Source: Tenodera sinensis
Lineage: Eukaryota > Arthropoda > Insecta > Mantodea > Mantidae
Assembly (NCBI GenBank): GCA_030765045.1
Contig: CM060962.1
Location: 217,166,655 to 217,230,654 of the forward strand
Direction: 5' to 3'
Length of the DNA: 64,000 nt
The notes under the pieces were generated by a model, which had not been told where the DNA came from, did not search any database, and saw only the letters and a program-made list of their open reading frames with translations. Positions 45,771 to 58,404 of this stretch are shown piece by piece. Numbering within the stretch: position 1 is the first letter of the stretch; the number at the start of each line of letters is the position of its first letter. Position numbers and translations under genes: made by a program.

Positions 45771-46333
45771 TGTCTCACCAGCAGGGACATTTTCTATCTC
45801 CGTGATCCTGTCCCACGGTTTCAGCGCGGCTCCCAACATCTGTGCTCTCCGGAGGTCTCAGGCACGAAGGTCGGGCAGACCCTTCACACTGCCCCCATGT
45901 GTAGCCTTAGGCGCGGAGCCCATCCACACCGTCGTGTACACCCACGTAGCTTTCTGAGGGCCCGACCTGTGCTAATTCCCCGACGGTAGTGTGCTGTGTG
46001 CTATCACCGGCCGGACATGTTACCACTGACGATGTAATCAACCACAAGTCCCCTGAATCCGTGTCTGTTCTTGCACACAGGTACAGCCTAAAGTGGGGAG
46101 CTATAGGCGGTTATTCCTGTGGTAGCGGCATAAAGCCGGGGTGTGCGTGGTGAACGGTTTAACCAGGTGGACAAACAGTGGAGATCGGAGGGTCGTTCCT
46201 CTAAAGAACGCTTTGAAATCAGGCATGGAGGGATCTCCATGGCGGTACAGATCGTGGAGATTTGGTATCTTCCTTCTTTAATCCCCGGATGGCAGGCTGA
46301 CGCCGACGATTCCGAGTAGGAGTTCAAATCAAA

Positions 46334-47460
46334 ATGCACCCGCGCAAAAACCCTCCCACTGAAACGTATTTGGTTATGACCTTAGTAAGTGTAGGCGTAA
46401 TGATTAAAGATATCAGCCCGTTCTACATTATAAAAGAAGTCGAAAGGATTTGCGGCCCGGTAAAGAATGCAACAAGACTAAGAGGCGGTACGTTATTGAT
46501 AGAGGTACTTATTGCAGACCAGTCACAGAAGTTATTAAAAGAGAGTTTGTTGGACTTCTACCCCATCCGGATAGCCCCCCACAAAACGCTCATCTCGTGC
46601 AGGGGAGTTGTCACCACCTCTGGTCTCGACAGTCTAACTTATTGAGGAGATAGTCACCTGCCTCTCTAATCGACGCGTCTGTCAAGCGTACTGGTATTGC
46701 GCAAGCAGGGTGGTAAAGAGTGCCATTTGCGGACAGTGTTTCTCACCTTGAAGGGCACTGTGCTGCAGGAGTACATCCTTTGCGGTTATGAATATGCCAC
46801 TGTCCGGCAATATGTTCCGAAACCTATGCGCTGCTTTCACTGCTAAGACGTCGTGTAACCATCCTGCTGTTTGTAAGCGTTGTGACTTACCCTCACATGA
46901 GGACACAGCATGTACCAGTGATCCTTATTGTGTTAACTGTGGAGTGAGCCATCAGTCTAGCTCGCGCCAGTATGCGAAGCTTCTGGATGAGAAGTGTATA
47001 CAGGAACGGCCCGTGTAAGAACACTTTACTTTTCCTGACGCGCGTCGCCGCTTTGACCAGCTGAAACCTGCGACCACCATGCCTTAGATAGCCGAGGCGC
47101 TCCTGTCAACACTGTAGCCATTCAGCACGTTCCTGTCTCCGATTCTTCCACACAGACAGACCTACCAGCGAGCACCTCTCTACTGTCTCGTACCACAACT
47201 GCACCGGCAACTACCATTTCAGCCGTGCAAACAGCTCACAGGACGTCCACCAGCAGTAGTCGACCTATCGATATACCTCGTTCCAGGCCAGCAGTAGCAC
47301 ATTCTCGTTGAAGTCCCGCACCCGTTCCTCGAGCCGCAGGGGAACTTTGGACTCGCTCACATCAGAGACGTCAACGGGGAACGAAGAATTCCACATTTAT
47401 GGTCCGAAGTCGCCAAAGGTAAAGAAGAAGAAAAAGACAAAGACCACGCACTGATATCTT
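46334..47460 (+). pseudogene. LINE-2 ORF1 (gag-like), broken
   Basis: The frame 46334-46645 starts MHPRKNPPTETYLVMTLVSV and has the RNA-binding-like stretch FYIIKEVERICGPVKNATRL. Further on VRQYVPKPMRCFHC begins a zinc knuckle that ends in a stop. After a frameshift near 46850, CKRCDLPSHEDTACT and CVNCGVSHQSSSRQ supply knuckle Cys and His residues. The remainder to about 47460 is frameshifted. It would coat element RNA. Confidence 0.75.
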
Positions 47461-47468
47461 TTTTTACC

Positions 47469-50400
47469 ATGGAAGTAACCCAGTGGAATGTTAATGGGTT
47501 CCGGGTAAGTGCTCCGGACATACAGCATTTAGTTTCTCAAAGTTCTCCATCACTCGTCTGTTTACAAGAAACCCATTTGAAGTCTAATCACTGGACCTTG
47601 GGCATTCAGGCATGATTCTGCAGCTGATAGGAGGGTATTCGCTGCTTTTTGTAGTGTTTAACGCCCGCTTTTACTACTACGGCACCGCAGGCGGTGACAC
47701 TGATGATACATGGAATGAAGATGGAGCAACGGTGGAATGAGATGGCGGGGGAAACCGGAGCACCCGGAGAAAACCCGCCCTGACGCTCCTTCGTCCACCA
47801 CGAATACCACATACGGGTCCCTGGGATCGAACCCGGGCCACGTAGGTGGTAGGCGAGCGCACTAACCGCTCGGCCACGGCGCCGCCTATTCGCTGGTATT
47901 GCTACTCTGGTGGCGCATACCATCTCTTACACCGGCATACCCCTTAACACACCGCTGCAAGCTGTAGCGGTACGTGTCCAGTTGCAAGGTCTGCGCTTGT
48001 CTATTTACAACGTCTATCTGCCACCGGTCAGTGTCGTACTCGAGAACGACCTTCGGGCACTTTCGGCACAGATTCCACCACCGCTCATCTTTCTCACCGA
48101 TCCAAATGCCAAAAATACCTAATGGGCTCCGAAATGCTCGTGGGTACCTTGTTGCAGACGTTTGCGATACATCCGGCCTACTTTTGTTAAACACTGTTGT
48201 CCCCACCTTCCTATTATCTGCCTTCGGTACACACTGAGCTCTAGACGTTTCGTTTTGTAGCCCATTCTTAGTACCCCTTCTTGATTGGTCGGTACTTTCC
48301 GACTTATTTGGCAGTGATAATTACCCCATTAACATTCACTTCTCTGGTCGCCATCATATGCCAACACGACATCCTCACTGGCTTATTTCCAAATCTGACA
48401 GGGGGAAATTTCGTTCCCTCATTTACCATACCGACGATGCTTTTGCCACCATAGACGACATGGCGGAGCATTTTACTTGCTTTACCCTTCTCGCAACGTA
48501 TTACAGCATTCCTCGAAGTTCATTTACACCAAGCTACGTTCCAGTACCTTGGTGGTCCGAGGAATGCCGTTTGGCTATTAAAGCACGCAAGCGTGATCTA
48601 CGTATTATCAGTTCAATGCCGCGGAGGAAAACGTTATTGCCTTTAAACGTTCTCGTACTAGAGCACGTTTTGTACTTCGTTGTGTATACTCGTCCTGAGA
48701 AACCTACGTCTCTTCCCTCTTCGTCACACTTCGGCTCAAAGGGTGTGTAGTGATGTTTGGCGTATGTACAGTAAATGGCGCTGGACGATACTTCTCGGGC
48801 TTGCCGTGAACAGCTCGCATTACATCAGCGCGCAGGATATCATCGACCCCATTGCTACTTCCTTCGCAGCTACTAGCCAAACAGATAGTTACGATAGAGC
48901 CTTTATACCTATCAAGAAATCTGCTCTCGATTTTAACAGTGACTGTGGAGAACTGTACAACACATCTTTTACTGAAGCGGAGCTGACGCATTCTTTGTTC
49001 CTCACCAAGGACGCTTCTCCTGGTCCTGATGACATCCACATCATATGCTGCATCATCCACTGCGGCTTTATCCTTTCTCCATGGCATTTACAACCACATC
49101 TGGCGGGAGCAGATTTCCCGTCTCCCTGGCGAGAGAGTTTTGTCATCCCCATCTCTCAGCCCGGAAAGGACCGGACACTTCCCTCTAGCTACCAACCCAT
49201 TTACATAATAAGTGTCGTTTGTAAGACCTTCCAATGTATAATCAACACTCGCTTAGCGTGGTGGCTAGAGACGGATAACCTGCCGAGCAAAGTTCAGTGC
49301 GGTTTTCGTCACCATCGCTCTAGTATCAACAACAACACACGCATGGATGCCTACTTATAAAATGTCTTTCTCCTGAAGCAGTGTGTCGTGGGTGTCTTCT
49401 TTGACTTGCAGAAGGCCTACGACATTACATGGCGCTATGGGATTCTCCGTACTCTGCACGGCTACGGTTCATGCGGTCATTTAGCGATGTTCATTTTAAA
49501 CGTTTTTCGCCATTTGCCGCTTTCGTTTACGTATTGGACACATTATACCACGAGAGTATCCAGGAGAATGTTCTGCTCCAGGGATCGATCCTCAGTGTAA
49601 CGCTTTTCGCCATAAACGGTATCGCTAGTGTTGTTTGTAGCGGAATCCCGATGTCATCGTATGTTGACGACTTTGAGTTTTACTTCCGCTCCTATAATGT
49701 TGAGCACATCGAGCATCAACCTCAGCTGATCATAACATCCATCGCCGAGTGGGCGCTTCGCACCGACTTTCAGTTTTCCCCTGCGAAAACACAGTGTCTT
49801 CATTTTCATCGACTTTACGGTGTACACCCTCCTCCTGATCTTCATTTGCATGGCACATCTCTGCCATTTGTTCCTCACCTCAAGTTCTTGGGCCTTCACC
49901 TCGACGGCACACTCGCCTGGGAGCACCATATTCACCACCATCGTGCTTCCCGCAATCGTTCGCTTAGAGTGCTCCGCGTTTTATCTGGAGTATCTTAGGG
50001 TGGCGACCGTACGGCGATATTGAGGTTACATCGCTCACTGGTCTGGTCCAAAATCGACTATGGCAGTTTTATCTATGGCACGGCGTCCACTTCTAAACTT
50101 CCCCTTTTAGACACTGCCCATCACACTGGTATCCGTCTTGCTACTGGGACCTTCCGCAACAGTAGAGTCGATTGTCTGTAAGCCGATTCTAGGGAGTCTC
50201 CGCTGTCTGTCCAACGCTAGTACTTGCTTTGCTCCTGCGTGGCACGGTTGGCCGCTCACCCAGATCGTCCTTCTTTTCCCTCTCTTTTGCGTCCAGAACT
50301 CGCCCACCGTTATCTCCGGAATACAAATATATCCTGTCCGAGTGGTATGAGCTTTCGCGAACTGCTCACCACGTAATATGCCCTCAGCCTACCTGCCGTA

Positions 50401-51279
50401 GAGGGATACTATGTATTTTGCCTGCTATCCTCCCTGGCAACTCTAGCGTGCACGCTTCGACCTGTGCGAAGGTAGGTACCCCTCCCTCGGTGTTGCGCCA
50501 ACTTTTCAGCGCACTTATGGGCCGTTACCGAATTACACTCCGGTGTTTACCGACGGATCCCAGGTGGGGGGGGGGGGGGTACTACAGGATGTAGTTTTGT
50601 GTACAACGACGAGGCTCACAAGTACGACTTCCGGACAACAGTCCAGTTTTTACCGCCGAGCTTTTTGCCATCTTTTATTTTTTTTAATTTTTATCTCCAG
50701 TTCAGTTCCTGGAAATGTCATTATCCGTTGCTACTCGCTGAGCGCTATTAAGGCACTGCAATAATTTGTTGGCAACTCGGCATTAGTTCCTAAAATACAG
50801 ACACTCCTATCTTGTTATCTCGTGGATACCAGTTCGTTTTCATGTGGACCCCAGGTCATGTGGGTATTCCCGGGAACGAGGAGGCGGTTGCACCTGCTAA
50901 GTCTGCATGTCACCTCCCGGAATTTTCCACGCGTACGCTGCCGTGTGTAGATGTGCTGCGTTACTTCCGTTGCCATCTATTTGCAGTCTGGCAGCAGACT
51001 TGAGAAGCGCTAAGTGGCACTCAAGTGCGGACAATCAAGGACACGGTTCAGCCCTGGATGACCTCTGGCAGGGATTCTAGGCGGGAAGAGGTGATGCTCA
51101 CCCACTTGAGGATGGGCCACACACGAGCCACCCATGGGCACTTTTTGCGTGGTGACCTGGCGTCTATCTGTGCTACGTGCTCCGTTCAACTCTCTGTAGC
51201 ACATGTCCTTGATTGTCCGCGGTACCTCGTGAGCGCCAGTCCACGGCCTGAGGTTTACTCTGCCGTAAATTTTGGTTAA
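47469..51279 (+). pseudogene. LINE-2 ORF2, broken
   Basis: MEVTQWNVNGFRVSAPDIQH and LVCLQETHLKS open the EEP endonuclease. Past the SINE, VFAGIATLVAHTI continues and FLTDPNAKN is a decayed GDFNA block. Reverse transcriptase: TKDASPGPDDIHI, GVFFDLQKAYDITW and SSYVDDFEF with an intact YVDD. RNase H: VFTDGSQVGGGG, FTAELFAIF (in another frame) and FMWTPGHVGIPGNEEA. The C-terminus LTHLRMGHTRATHGHFL with CATCSVQLSVAHVLDC is the zinc motif. Many frameshifts and stops; clearly dead and older than LINE-1. Confidence 0.85.
47636..47895 (-). mobile_element. SINE-A full copy inside LINE-2, 9-bp target duplication
   Basis: The SINE is 47645-47886. The reverse strand starts GGCGGCGCCGTGGCCGAGCG with box B GGGTTCGATCCC and ends GGCGTTAAACACTAC plus an A-rich tail. 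TATTCGCTG flanks it at 47636-47644 and 47887-47895. Taking out the insert and one duplication makes the endonuclease text read on as RRVFAGIATL, confirming the borders. Confidence 0.95.
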
Positions 51280-51581
51280 CGACTCAGGAGATGCCAATAC
51301 AGTGTTGCGGTTTGTTGCCCAAATTGGCTTTGACAAGCAAGTTTAACTTGTATTTTATTTGGTAGCTTGTTTTGACATTTAGAATGTTTCACCTTTTCAT
51401 TTTAAAGTTTTAACGGCCTACTTTTTCATGATGAGTTTTAAGTTTTAACTGTTTTACCTTTCATCTATTTAACTTCCCTTTTCACGTTTTAACGGTGGAT
51501 TGTAACGGGTGGTGTGTTTTCCAGCTTTTATCTTTTGACTTGGGGCCCAAATGAACTAGCTGTCAACGGGCCTTTAAATAC

Positions 51582-51744
51582 CACTCATTCACTCACTCAC
51601 TCACTCACTCACTCACTCACTCACTCACTCACACACACTCACTCACTCACCCACTCACTCCCTCACTCACTCGCACACACTCACTCATTCACTCATTCAC
51701 TCACTCACGCCCTCACTCACACCCTCACTCACACACTCACTCAC
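51582..51744 (+). repeat. (ACTC)n tail of LINE-2
   Basis: About 160 bp of CACT units with ACAC interruptions directly after TTTAAATACC. LINE RNAs of this type often end in simple repeats, so this is read as the element tail plus later expansion. The 122-codon His/Ser/Thr frame is an artefact. Confidence 0.85.
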
Positions 51745-51759
51745 CCCGAGATAAAGAGT

Positions 51760-52255
51760 CCCAGAATGAAAACATTTTATGTATTGCCTTCACAAGGTTT
51801 TTCTCTATTCTTTTACTGTTTACCACTACATAAACTATTCTTATTAAAGCTTACTAATCTACTTCTTGTTAATCCGTGTTAACTTTGAATTCACATTTAC
51901 ATCGATTGTTGTAGAATACAGTGGGATATATCTATAATCAGAATTTTAAACAGCATGTCGCTATATGACTGATGCCTTTGATATTCCTTGGTGTTTCCAT
52001 GACTAAGCGAAAAATCTAAAGTGATACATTCACATATTTTTTCCACTCATTTTTAACAAATGGTGCTTTCAAAACCTTCTTTCTCGACCTACTTCTATTA
52101 ATCGAGATACATTTGCAGTAATGATTTTGTTATATATTTTCTTGTAGGTACAATGGGAATATGGAAATACAGCACGCTTTAAGTGATAGTCAAATATTTT
52201 AAGTGGTGTTCACTATGTAATAGAATTGAAATTCCGCTCTCTTTGCATTAAGAGC
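51760..52255 (+). mobile_element. REP1 5' half
   Basis: TCTCTATTCTTTTACTG, TAATCTACTTCTTGTTAATC, ATGGAAATACAGCACGCTTT and GAAATTCCGCTCTCTTTGCA keep REP1 order. It is followed directly by the next copy at 52265. Confidence 0.65.
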
Positions 52256-52264
52256 AAAAAAAAA

Positions 52265-52359
52265 AATCTGATGTATTGCACTCACATGACTTTCTCTACT
52301 CTTGTACTAATCATTCTTACAAACTCTTATTCCTTTATCTTGTTCGTGTTAGTTCAAAA

Positions 52360-52425
<66 letters not shown>

Positions 52426-52440
52426 GACCTTGTTCTAAAA
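52265..52440 (+). mobile_element. REP1 with a large internal deletion
   Basis: The 5' tip (CTGATGTATTGCACTCACAT, GACTTTCTCTACTCTTGTAC) jumps after TTAGTTCAAAAG straight to (AC)n (52361-52419) and CCTTGTTCTAAAAG, which normally lie near the 3' end. Then the next copy starts. Confidence 0.75.
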
Positions 52441-52761
52441 GTCTGTGTGGCACTCTCATGACTTTCTATACTCTTGTACTAACCATTCTTACAAACTCTT
52501 ATTCCTTTATCTTCTTCGTGTTAGTTGAGATAAACATTTTCAGAAATCGTCTTCTTGTTTATCTTCTTGTAGGGACAAAGAGAATATGGGAACACAGTAA
52601 ACTTTGAGCGATAGTCAAATCGTTTAAAAGATTTGAAATTAGCTTCTCTTTGCATGGTTAACATATAAAAAAGGAACAATGATGTTCCATTTGACAGAAG
52701 TGTAAGTTCTCCAAAACTCACACAAATAACAAGGAATATGTCCGAAATGGTTCACGCTACC

Positions 52762-52800
<39 letters not shown>

Positions 52801-53170
52801 TGGACATAAATCGTGTGTTTTAGCAGGATTTATATTTTTGTATAGTAAGATTTCGTCTATGTCTTGCGGTTTACCAGTTATGCAAAAGTCATCCAAAGTA
52901 AATAGGACTACATGTGCCATAGCCAGAAAATTCAAGATACACATTTCATTTGCCATAAAAAATATCTCAAACGTATGGCATTTTAATCAAAATCGTTAGA
53001 GCCATTTTCAAGAAAATTGAAATTTTTGAAACATTTTCCCTTTAAAGGGGCTTTAGTGTCTTCAAAATCATCCTTGAAGGATGTTAAACTTAAATGACAA
53101 CTTTGGTTTTTAACAGACTTTTCATTTTTGAGTTAAGCTATCGACAAACTGACAGACACACACACATACA

Positions 53171-53224
<54 letters not shown>

Positions 53225-53369
53225 CGCACACATATACATAGACCTTTTTCTAAAAATACTTTTCTTGTATTCAGGGGGCCTCAAAACATATTTCCGATGA
53301 AATCTCAACATCGAATATTTGGGTGGAACCCAATACTTCCTCTACTTACTATACGTAGTAGAGAAGGTA
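52441..53369 (+). mobile_element. REP1 near full-length copy
   Basis: The 5' tip lies at about 52445 (GGCACTCTCATGACTTTC). It contains an A run at 52763-52798, TGCGGTTTACCAGTTATGC, a CA microsatellite at 53155-53239 and a hairpin 53334-53369 (TACTTCCTCTAC, GTAGAGAAGGTA). The 105-codon reverse frame and His/Thr frames are artefacts. Confidence 0.85.
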
Positions 53370-53530
53370 AAGATGATTATGAAACAAGTGTATAAATATT
53401 TAAAAGAAAGAGTAACGACTTCCCATTTAAGAAAACTGTAAGTATTAGGACATTCAAAGCAATAACAGGGAATATCTTGCAAGTCGTAAACTCCACAAGA
53501 AACTATATTAGACATAAATTGAGAGCTTTG
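53370..53530 (+). mobile_element. REP1 fragment abutting the previous hairpin
   Basis: AGTAACGACTTCCCATTTA, AAAGCAATAACAGGGAATAT and GACATAAATTGAGAGCTTTG are middle REP1 blocks starting right after the hairpin, part of the head-to-tail arrangement. Confidence 0.6.
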
Positions 53531-53784
53531 TGGCGGTGGAGGTCTCTCGCCGCTCAGCTAGTCTTCGGGTCGTATTTCAGGGCGTGTAGGTACAGAGGAA
53601 TTAATTGATGAATGCTTAAATGAAAACCCAATATGTCTGGTTTTGCTGCAGCACGATTTATTTTCTGCAATTTCTTCCCCAGACAATCACAGAATGCCGA
53701 CCGTCTTTTAGACACCTCCTTTACAATTTAGCTAAACAAACAGTTGTGATAACACAGTGTTAGGGTAATAACTCTCTCTGTCTC

Positions 53785-53829
<45 letters not shown>

Positions 53830-54098
53830 TTCTGTATAATTAATGCCCTTTCTAGACATCCTTATTCCATAATTCGAAATTCCAAAATGTTCATCTACTC
53901 GGGAAAATACTATAACTGTTATTCATCGTAACTAAGAGTCACTAACTAAACCGACAAGCGATATAGGCTTATACGTTGTTTCTATAATTTCAGAGAGAGA
54001 AAGAGCTGTATTGCCTTATACAAATGTAACGCTTCTACAACATTAAATTGTAAACATTAACACATATTAACTAATCCATAAAACAATAACAATCTGTA

Positions 54099-54146
<48 letters not shown>

Positions 54147-54199
54147 CATGAAAATTAATCCCGTATCTACAAAGTAAATAAATTAACAAATTTAACATG
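53531..54199. other. Unassigned; (CT)n and poly-A tracts
   Basis: A (CT)n tract at 53771-53832 and an A run at 54102-54144. No coding frame above 60 codons and no known repeat. Confidence 0.5.
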
Positions 54200-54600
54200 G
54201 CAATGGCATTTAATATAGGAACGTGATATTTAATTACTGCTACAGCTTTAACGTGACCTACCTGTTTTGCGCATTATTTTTTGTCTGTTTCTTTTCACCA
54301 AATATGCAGAGGTCATTTAGAATGAAATGTACTTCAGATATGCATTTCATTTATCCTATAAATATCTTAAACATATGGTACTTTAATCAGAAGAATTACC
54401 TTCTCTGAGAAAATCCAAATTTTTAAAAAAATCTCCATATGAAGGATAGTTTGGAGAAGGGGTATTTTCTTGAAAATCATTGTATCGGAAATCTGAAAGA
54501 TAGTGAACTTAAATACCAAGTTTGGTACTTATCCGACTTTCCGTTTTTGAGTTATGCTGTTGACAAACCGACATCCTCGGAGCTTTTTCTAAAGCTGACG
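54200..54600 (+). mobile_element. REP1 middle to 3' part, end deleted
   Basis: ATATGCAGAGGTCATTTAGA, GAGTTATGCTGTTGACAAAC and CTTTTTCTAAAGCTGACG. It switches after the TTTTTCTAAA block into the 5' tip of the next copy. Confidence 0.65.
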
Positions 54601-55284
54601 TCTTACACTCACGTGACCTTCTCTATCCGTTCTTCGGCAAATTATTCTTAAAAAGCTTATCTTCTATTTGCTTCACGCTAATCGAGATAAATATTTGCAT
54701 GGCCAAGACATAAATAATCTGATGCGTTACACTTGCATGATTTCCTCTAATTTTCTGCAACATATAAAAAAATGAGTAATATCTTGCTGTTTGAGAAAAG
54801 AGTAAGTGCTCGAAAGCTCAAACCAATAACAAGAATTGTTCCGGAAATGATAAGCTCAAGCATCTAGATTTTTTGTATAGTAAGGTTCCATTTGTTACGG
54901 TTTACTAGTTATGCAAGTCATTCACAATGAAGAGTACTACAGGAGCTACTTCCAGAAAACTCAAGATTTACATTTCAGTTGCCATTAGAATATATTAAAT
55001 ATGTGGTATCTTAAGTTTGTTACAGCTCGTTTTGAGCAAATCAAACTTTTCGATAAATTTCCCACTTAGAGTAGTTTAGGGTTGAGGAATTTTCTTAAAA
55101 ACCTTCGTTTCGTATTCTTGAAAGATTCTGAACTTAAACACAAAGTTTGGTATTTAAATGACTTTTCGTTTTTGAAATATGCTTTTCACAGACAGAGGAG
55201 CGCGCGTGCGCGCGCGCACACACACACAGACACACACTAACACACACAAACACATAACCTCCTCTCTCTCTCTTTCCGTCTCTC

Positions 55285-55318
<34 letters not shown>

Positions 55319-55319
55319 C

Positions 55320-55372
<53 letters not shown>

Positions 55373-55490
55373 CTTTTCTGAAAATTATTTTTCATTCAAA
55401 ACATGCATTTCCAGTTAAATCTCGATATCGAGTTTTTGGGTGGAACACCACAGTTCCTCTGCTTACTCCAAGTACGTAGTAGAAAAGGTA
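54601..55490 (+). mobile_element. REP1 near full-length copy with (CG)(CA)(CT) tract
   Basis: The 5' tip TTACACTCACGTGACCTTCT is at 54604. The internal simple repeat has grown to a composite: CG/CA at 55199-55252 and CT at 55260-55368. A decayed hairpin lies near 55452-55490. The Arg/Glu-rich reverse frame 55154-55372 is an artefact. Confidence 0.75.
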
Positions 55491-56130
55491 AACAACGAAT
55501 AACGACTTCCATTTGAGAAAAACAATCAGTACCTGCTGGAAAATTCAAATCAATAACAAGCAATATCTCTAAAATGCTTATACCCAGAAAGAGTGTATTT
55601 GCACAAATTAAGTGCTTCAGCGAGATATGCATTTTCTATTGAGTAGGATTTAGTCTATTTCTTACTGTTTACTAGTTATGCGAAAGTCATTCGTAATGAA
55701 TAGTTCAAAGGCTGTTCCCTAGAAATTCAAGTTAAATACTTCATTTGTCACGTGGATGTCTTAACATACGGCATTTTAATCAAACTCGCTAGAGCCATTT
55801 TCATAAAATCAATATGTTCGGAAACATTTCCACGTGAAGGTTAGTTTACAGGGGGGAGGGGGGGGGGAGAGGGTCCCTTGTAACTCTTCGTGTTCCATCC
55901 TTGGAGGATACTGAATTTAAATACTAAGTTTGATATTTAATTGACTTTTCGTTTTTATGGCGTACACACACAAACTAGCGAGCATTTACTAAAATGCTTT
56001 TTTTTTTATTTATTTATTTATTTTTTTTATTTGGAGAACTTCAAATCGTGTATTTCTATTGAAATCTCGGTATCAAATTTCTGAGCGGATTGTGATACCT
56101 TCTCTATCTACTGTAAACGTGATAGAAAAA
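55491..56130 (+). mobile_element. REP1 copy without 5' tip
   Basis: AACGACTTCCATTTGAGAAA, TACTGTTTACTAGTTATGCG and TTTCTATTGAAATCTCGG. It has a G run at 55851-55867 instead of part of the usual text, only a minimal ACACAC tract, and a weak hairpin at about 56098-56130. Confidence 0.65.
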
Positions 56131-56470
56131 ATAAAATACAATCGTGGCTTTTCAGTTGAGAAAAATATAGGTATTTGAGTAGGTACTCAAAACAATAATA
56201 AGGAATATCTTGGACATGGTTAATTCCACAAGAAAACTTTATATGTCATAAATTGTGGGTTTAACGTGATCTGCATTTTTGAGCAGCAAGATTTTGTCTC
56301 TTACGGTTTACCATCGATACAAAAGTCATTCAGAATGAATAACCGTTCACAGGCTATTCGCAGAAAGTTCAAGACCTTGGTTTTCTTTGGCATTAAATAT
56401 CTGAGACATACGATATTTTAATCAAAGTAACTGGAGCCACTGTTGAGAGAATAAAAATAACCTCAATGAG
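56131..56470 (+). mobile_element. REP1 middle fragment
   Basis: CTCTTACGGTTTACCATCGA, AAAGTCATTCAGAATGAATA and TAATCAAAGTAACTGGAGCC. It stops at the boundary with REP2. Confidence 0.65.
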
Positions 56471-56484
56471 GTTTTTCCAGGTTG

Positions 56485-58280
56485 ATGACTTCCTTCTTGA
56501 TACCGTCTCCAATATCTCGGTCCTCGATTAATTTGCTTCCAGCTGTACCAGTGGTGAACTATGAGGTCTTTTTTGCAGGGTATGCGTGGATGGGTGTGAG
56601 AATGGAAACTTCAGTTAAGTTGGGTAATAAATTTTATAGAAGCAACTGAACTATTTGAGGCAGTTGCTGACTGCTTGAGGTTGAAGAATTAAACCAGCAC
56701 TGCTGGGGTAAGTGACTTATTTACAAGTTCGAAATTAAAATAATTTTGTCATATCTCAATCAAACATGCACATCGAACTTGAACATTACGGTACTTAAAA
56801 TTCAAACTCCCGCCCCGCCAATAGGTGGCTGTTGCTCTTGGCGACTGGGCTTGTTTCAAAGGAATACTCCTTACAATACCAGCTAGCCTACAAGTGCTGT
56901 ATTGACGCATACGTGTCTTGTATAGAGCTCTAGCTAGCGTAGGTCTGATTGCCAACAGATAGCAGACAAGGGTGTATTTGATTGGTTAGTTCAGTCTCAT
57001 TGCAGCTAGTTAGGCATTGACGTCATAGAGAAGAGCCTAGTCGATCGGTTATATATCGATATGGAAAGCTTGAATGAGATATAGCGATACACGTAAGCGT
57101 AGCAACCCTACAATAATGTTGTCTTTTTATAGGACATAGTACAATAATGCAAATGATATGAAAATTGCATATATTTACAATCGTTAACTAACATTAAAAA
57201 ATGTTAGTAAGTAATGACTTAAATGCTTTTTTTTGTTTTGTTTACGAAAGTGACCCCCATTAATAAAATGGAAATAAACAGGGGAAAATATAAGTTGGTC
57301 ATCATGCAGATCAGATCAGACTTATATAGTGTTGTTGCCACAAGTTTGAAAGTTCGTTAGAGCCCAGTGGAAGCTAAAAGGCGAAGTTGCGTTGTTTTTT
57401 ACGTGTTTCTGTTAAAGTATTTAGTTAATGTGACAGGCGAATTCATTGAAAATGAATGCGAGTGACTGTGTAATAGACGATATGCAAAAGAGACCATTTT
57501 TATATATTTATATGAGTTATAATGACCTAAAGGTATGGTAGATATCAGAAAAGTATTTAGGATAACAAATACCTCTACTATTTATAATCTGACCATGTTG
57601 GAATAAGGATTATTTATTTTAATTTCAGTTCCGTAACCTATACAGCTGGGGTAATTGTTGTGACCACCGCACGCAACTGATGTTATCACTCAAAGTGTAA
57701 CTATTGAACTATAGGTGACTGCTAACTTCTGACGTACCAATACTTCACGGTTTAAAAATAGCTGTATCCATAATAACAATGAAGAGCGTAAGTTGCCGTG
57801 AGTCGCAAAAATGTTAATCGGAAGGTTTCCTTGCTGCGACCGCTAAGTATAAGTATCTATAACCCGAGAGCGGTTTTTAGGCACTACAGACTGCCAATAA
57901 TTGATCGCAATAAACGTGTCTGTAAGGTCATAACACACGAAGGAAAAAGTCAAAATTTTCATAATTCCACTCTCCTTCTTCAACCCAAGTTCCGCCCACC
58001 AAAACCGCTACTTTCACGTGGTCTTGTCTTTCGCCTTTGAAGCACAACTTGTCACTAGGTGACTTGCTCACTTCCAATAATGTCCCTACCTATCCTATCT
58101 AACTTTTCGAACTGAGCTACTCGCCCCAATAACTTCCTGACTCCTGACTACCCCAGCATGAATGAGCCTAGAATCCCAATTGACCCAGCCACACTGCCCT
58201 TTCTAATTGCTTATCCTCAACACCGAAGTTAGCTAATTGCCCACTCAGTTCTCTGTCAAAACTTGGAAATCTCATATGTA
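56485..58280 (+). repeat. REP2 copy B, split by a 933-bp insert
   Basis: Left part 56485-56711 (GATACCGTCTCCAATATCTC) and right part 57655-58280 (GCGTAAGTTGCCGTGAGTCG, TTTCTAATTGCTTATCCTCA) align in order with copy A at 38190-39060. The gap is filled by the element 56712-57644. Confidence 0.7.
56702..57654. mobile_element. Non-autonomous TIR element with 10-bp target duplication
   Basis: GCTGGGGTAA occurs at 56702-56711 and 57645-57654 around a 933-bp insert. Copy A of REP2 has one GCTGTAACAA at this site. Imperfect inverted ends share GAAATTAAAATAA about 19 bp inside each border, and TTAC further out. The duplication length fits Mutator-like or similar elements (inference). No transposase frame is present; a 27-codon spliceable frame at 57452 lies inside. 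Confidence 0.65.
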
Positions 58281-58404
58281 TTGATTTTAACGTACGGAAA
58301 CTGTTTGTTGCAATTACTCATCGTTCTCCGCATATTTCCTTATCAAACCATTAATATCACCCGTCAGTAATTCCGGTATTAAGGTTTTCTGCAGTCCTCA
58401 TAAT

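Larger units (their letters stand above)
45775..51745 (+). mobile_element. LINE-2: RNase H-bearing non-LTR retrotransposon
   Basis: A GC-richer 6-kb block: 5' leader (45775-46333), zinc-knuckle ORF1, ORF2 with endonuclease, reverse transcriptase and RNase H, a 3' UTR with GGGGCCCAAATGAAC and CAACGGGCCTTTAAATACC, and an (ACTC)n tail. RNase H and the ORF1 knuckles suggest an I-like clade (inference). It holds a SINE. The 5' border is set by base composition only. Confidence 0.8.

Noticed and set aside
57452..57532. 27-codon exon with donor GTATGG and acceptor TTTCAG at 57628, looking like a host gene start
   Set aside because: It lies inside the 933-bp insertion flanked by a 10-bp duplication, and the continued frame crosses into the target DNA. 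Chance or element-derived sequence is more likely.
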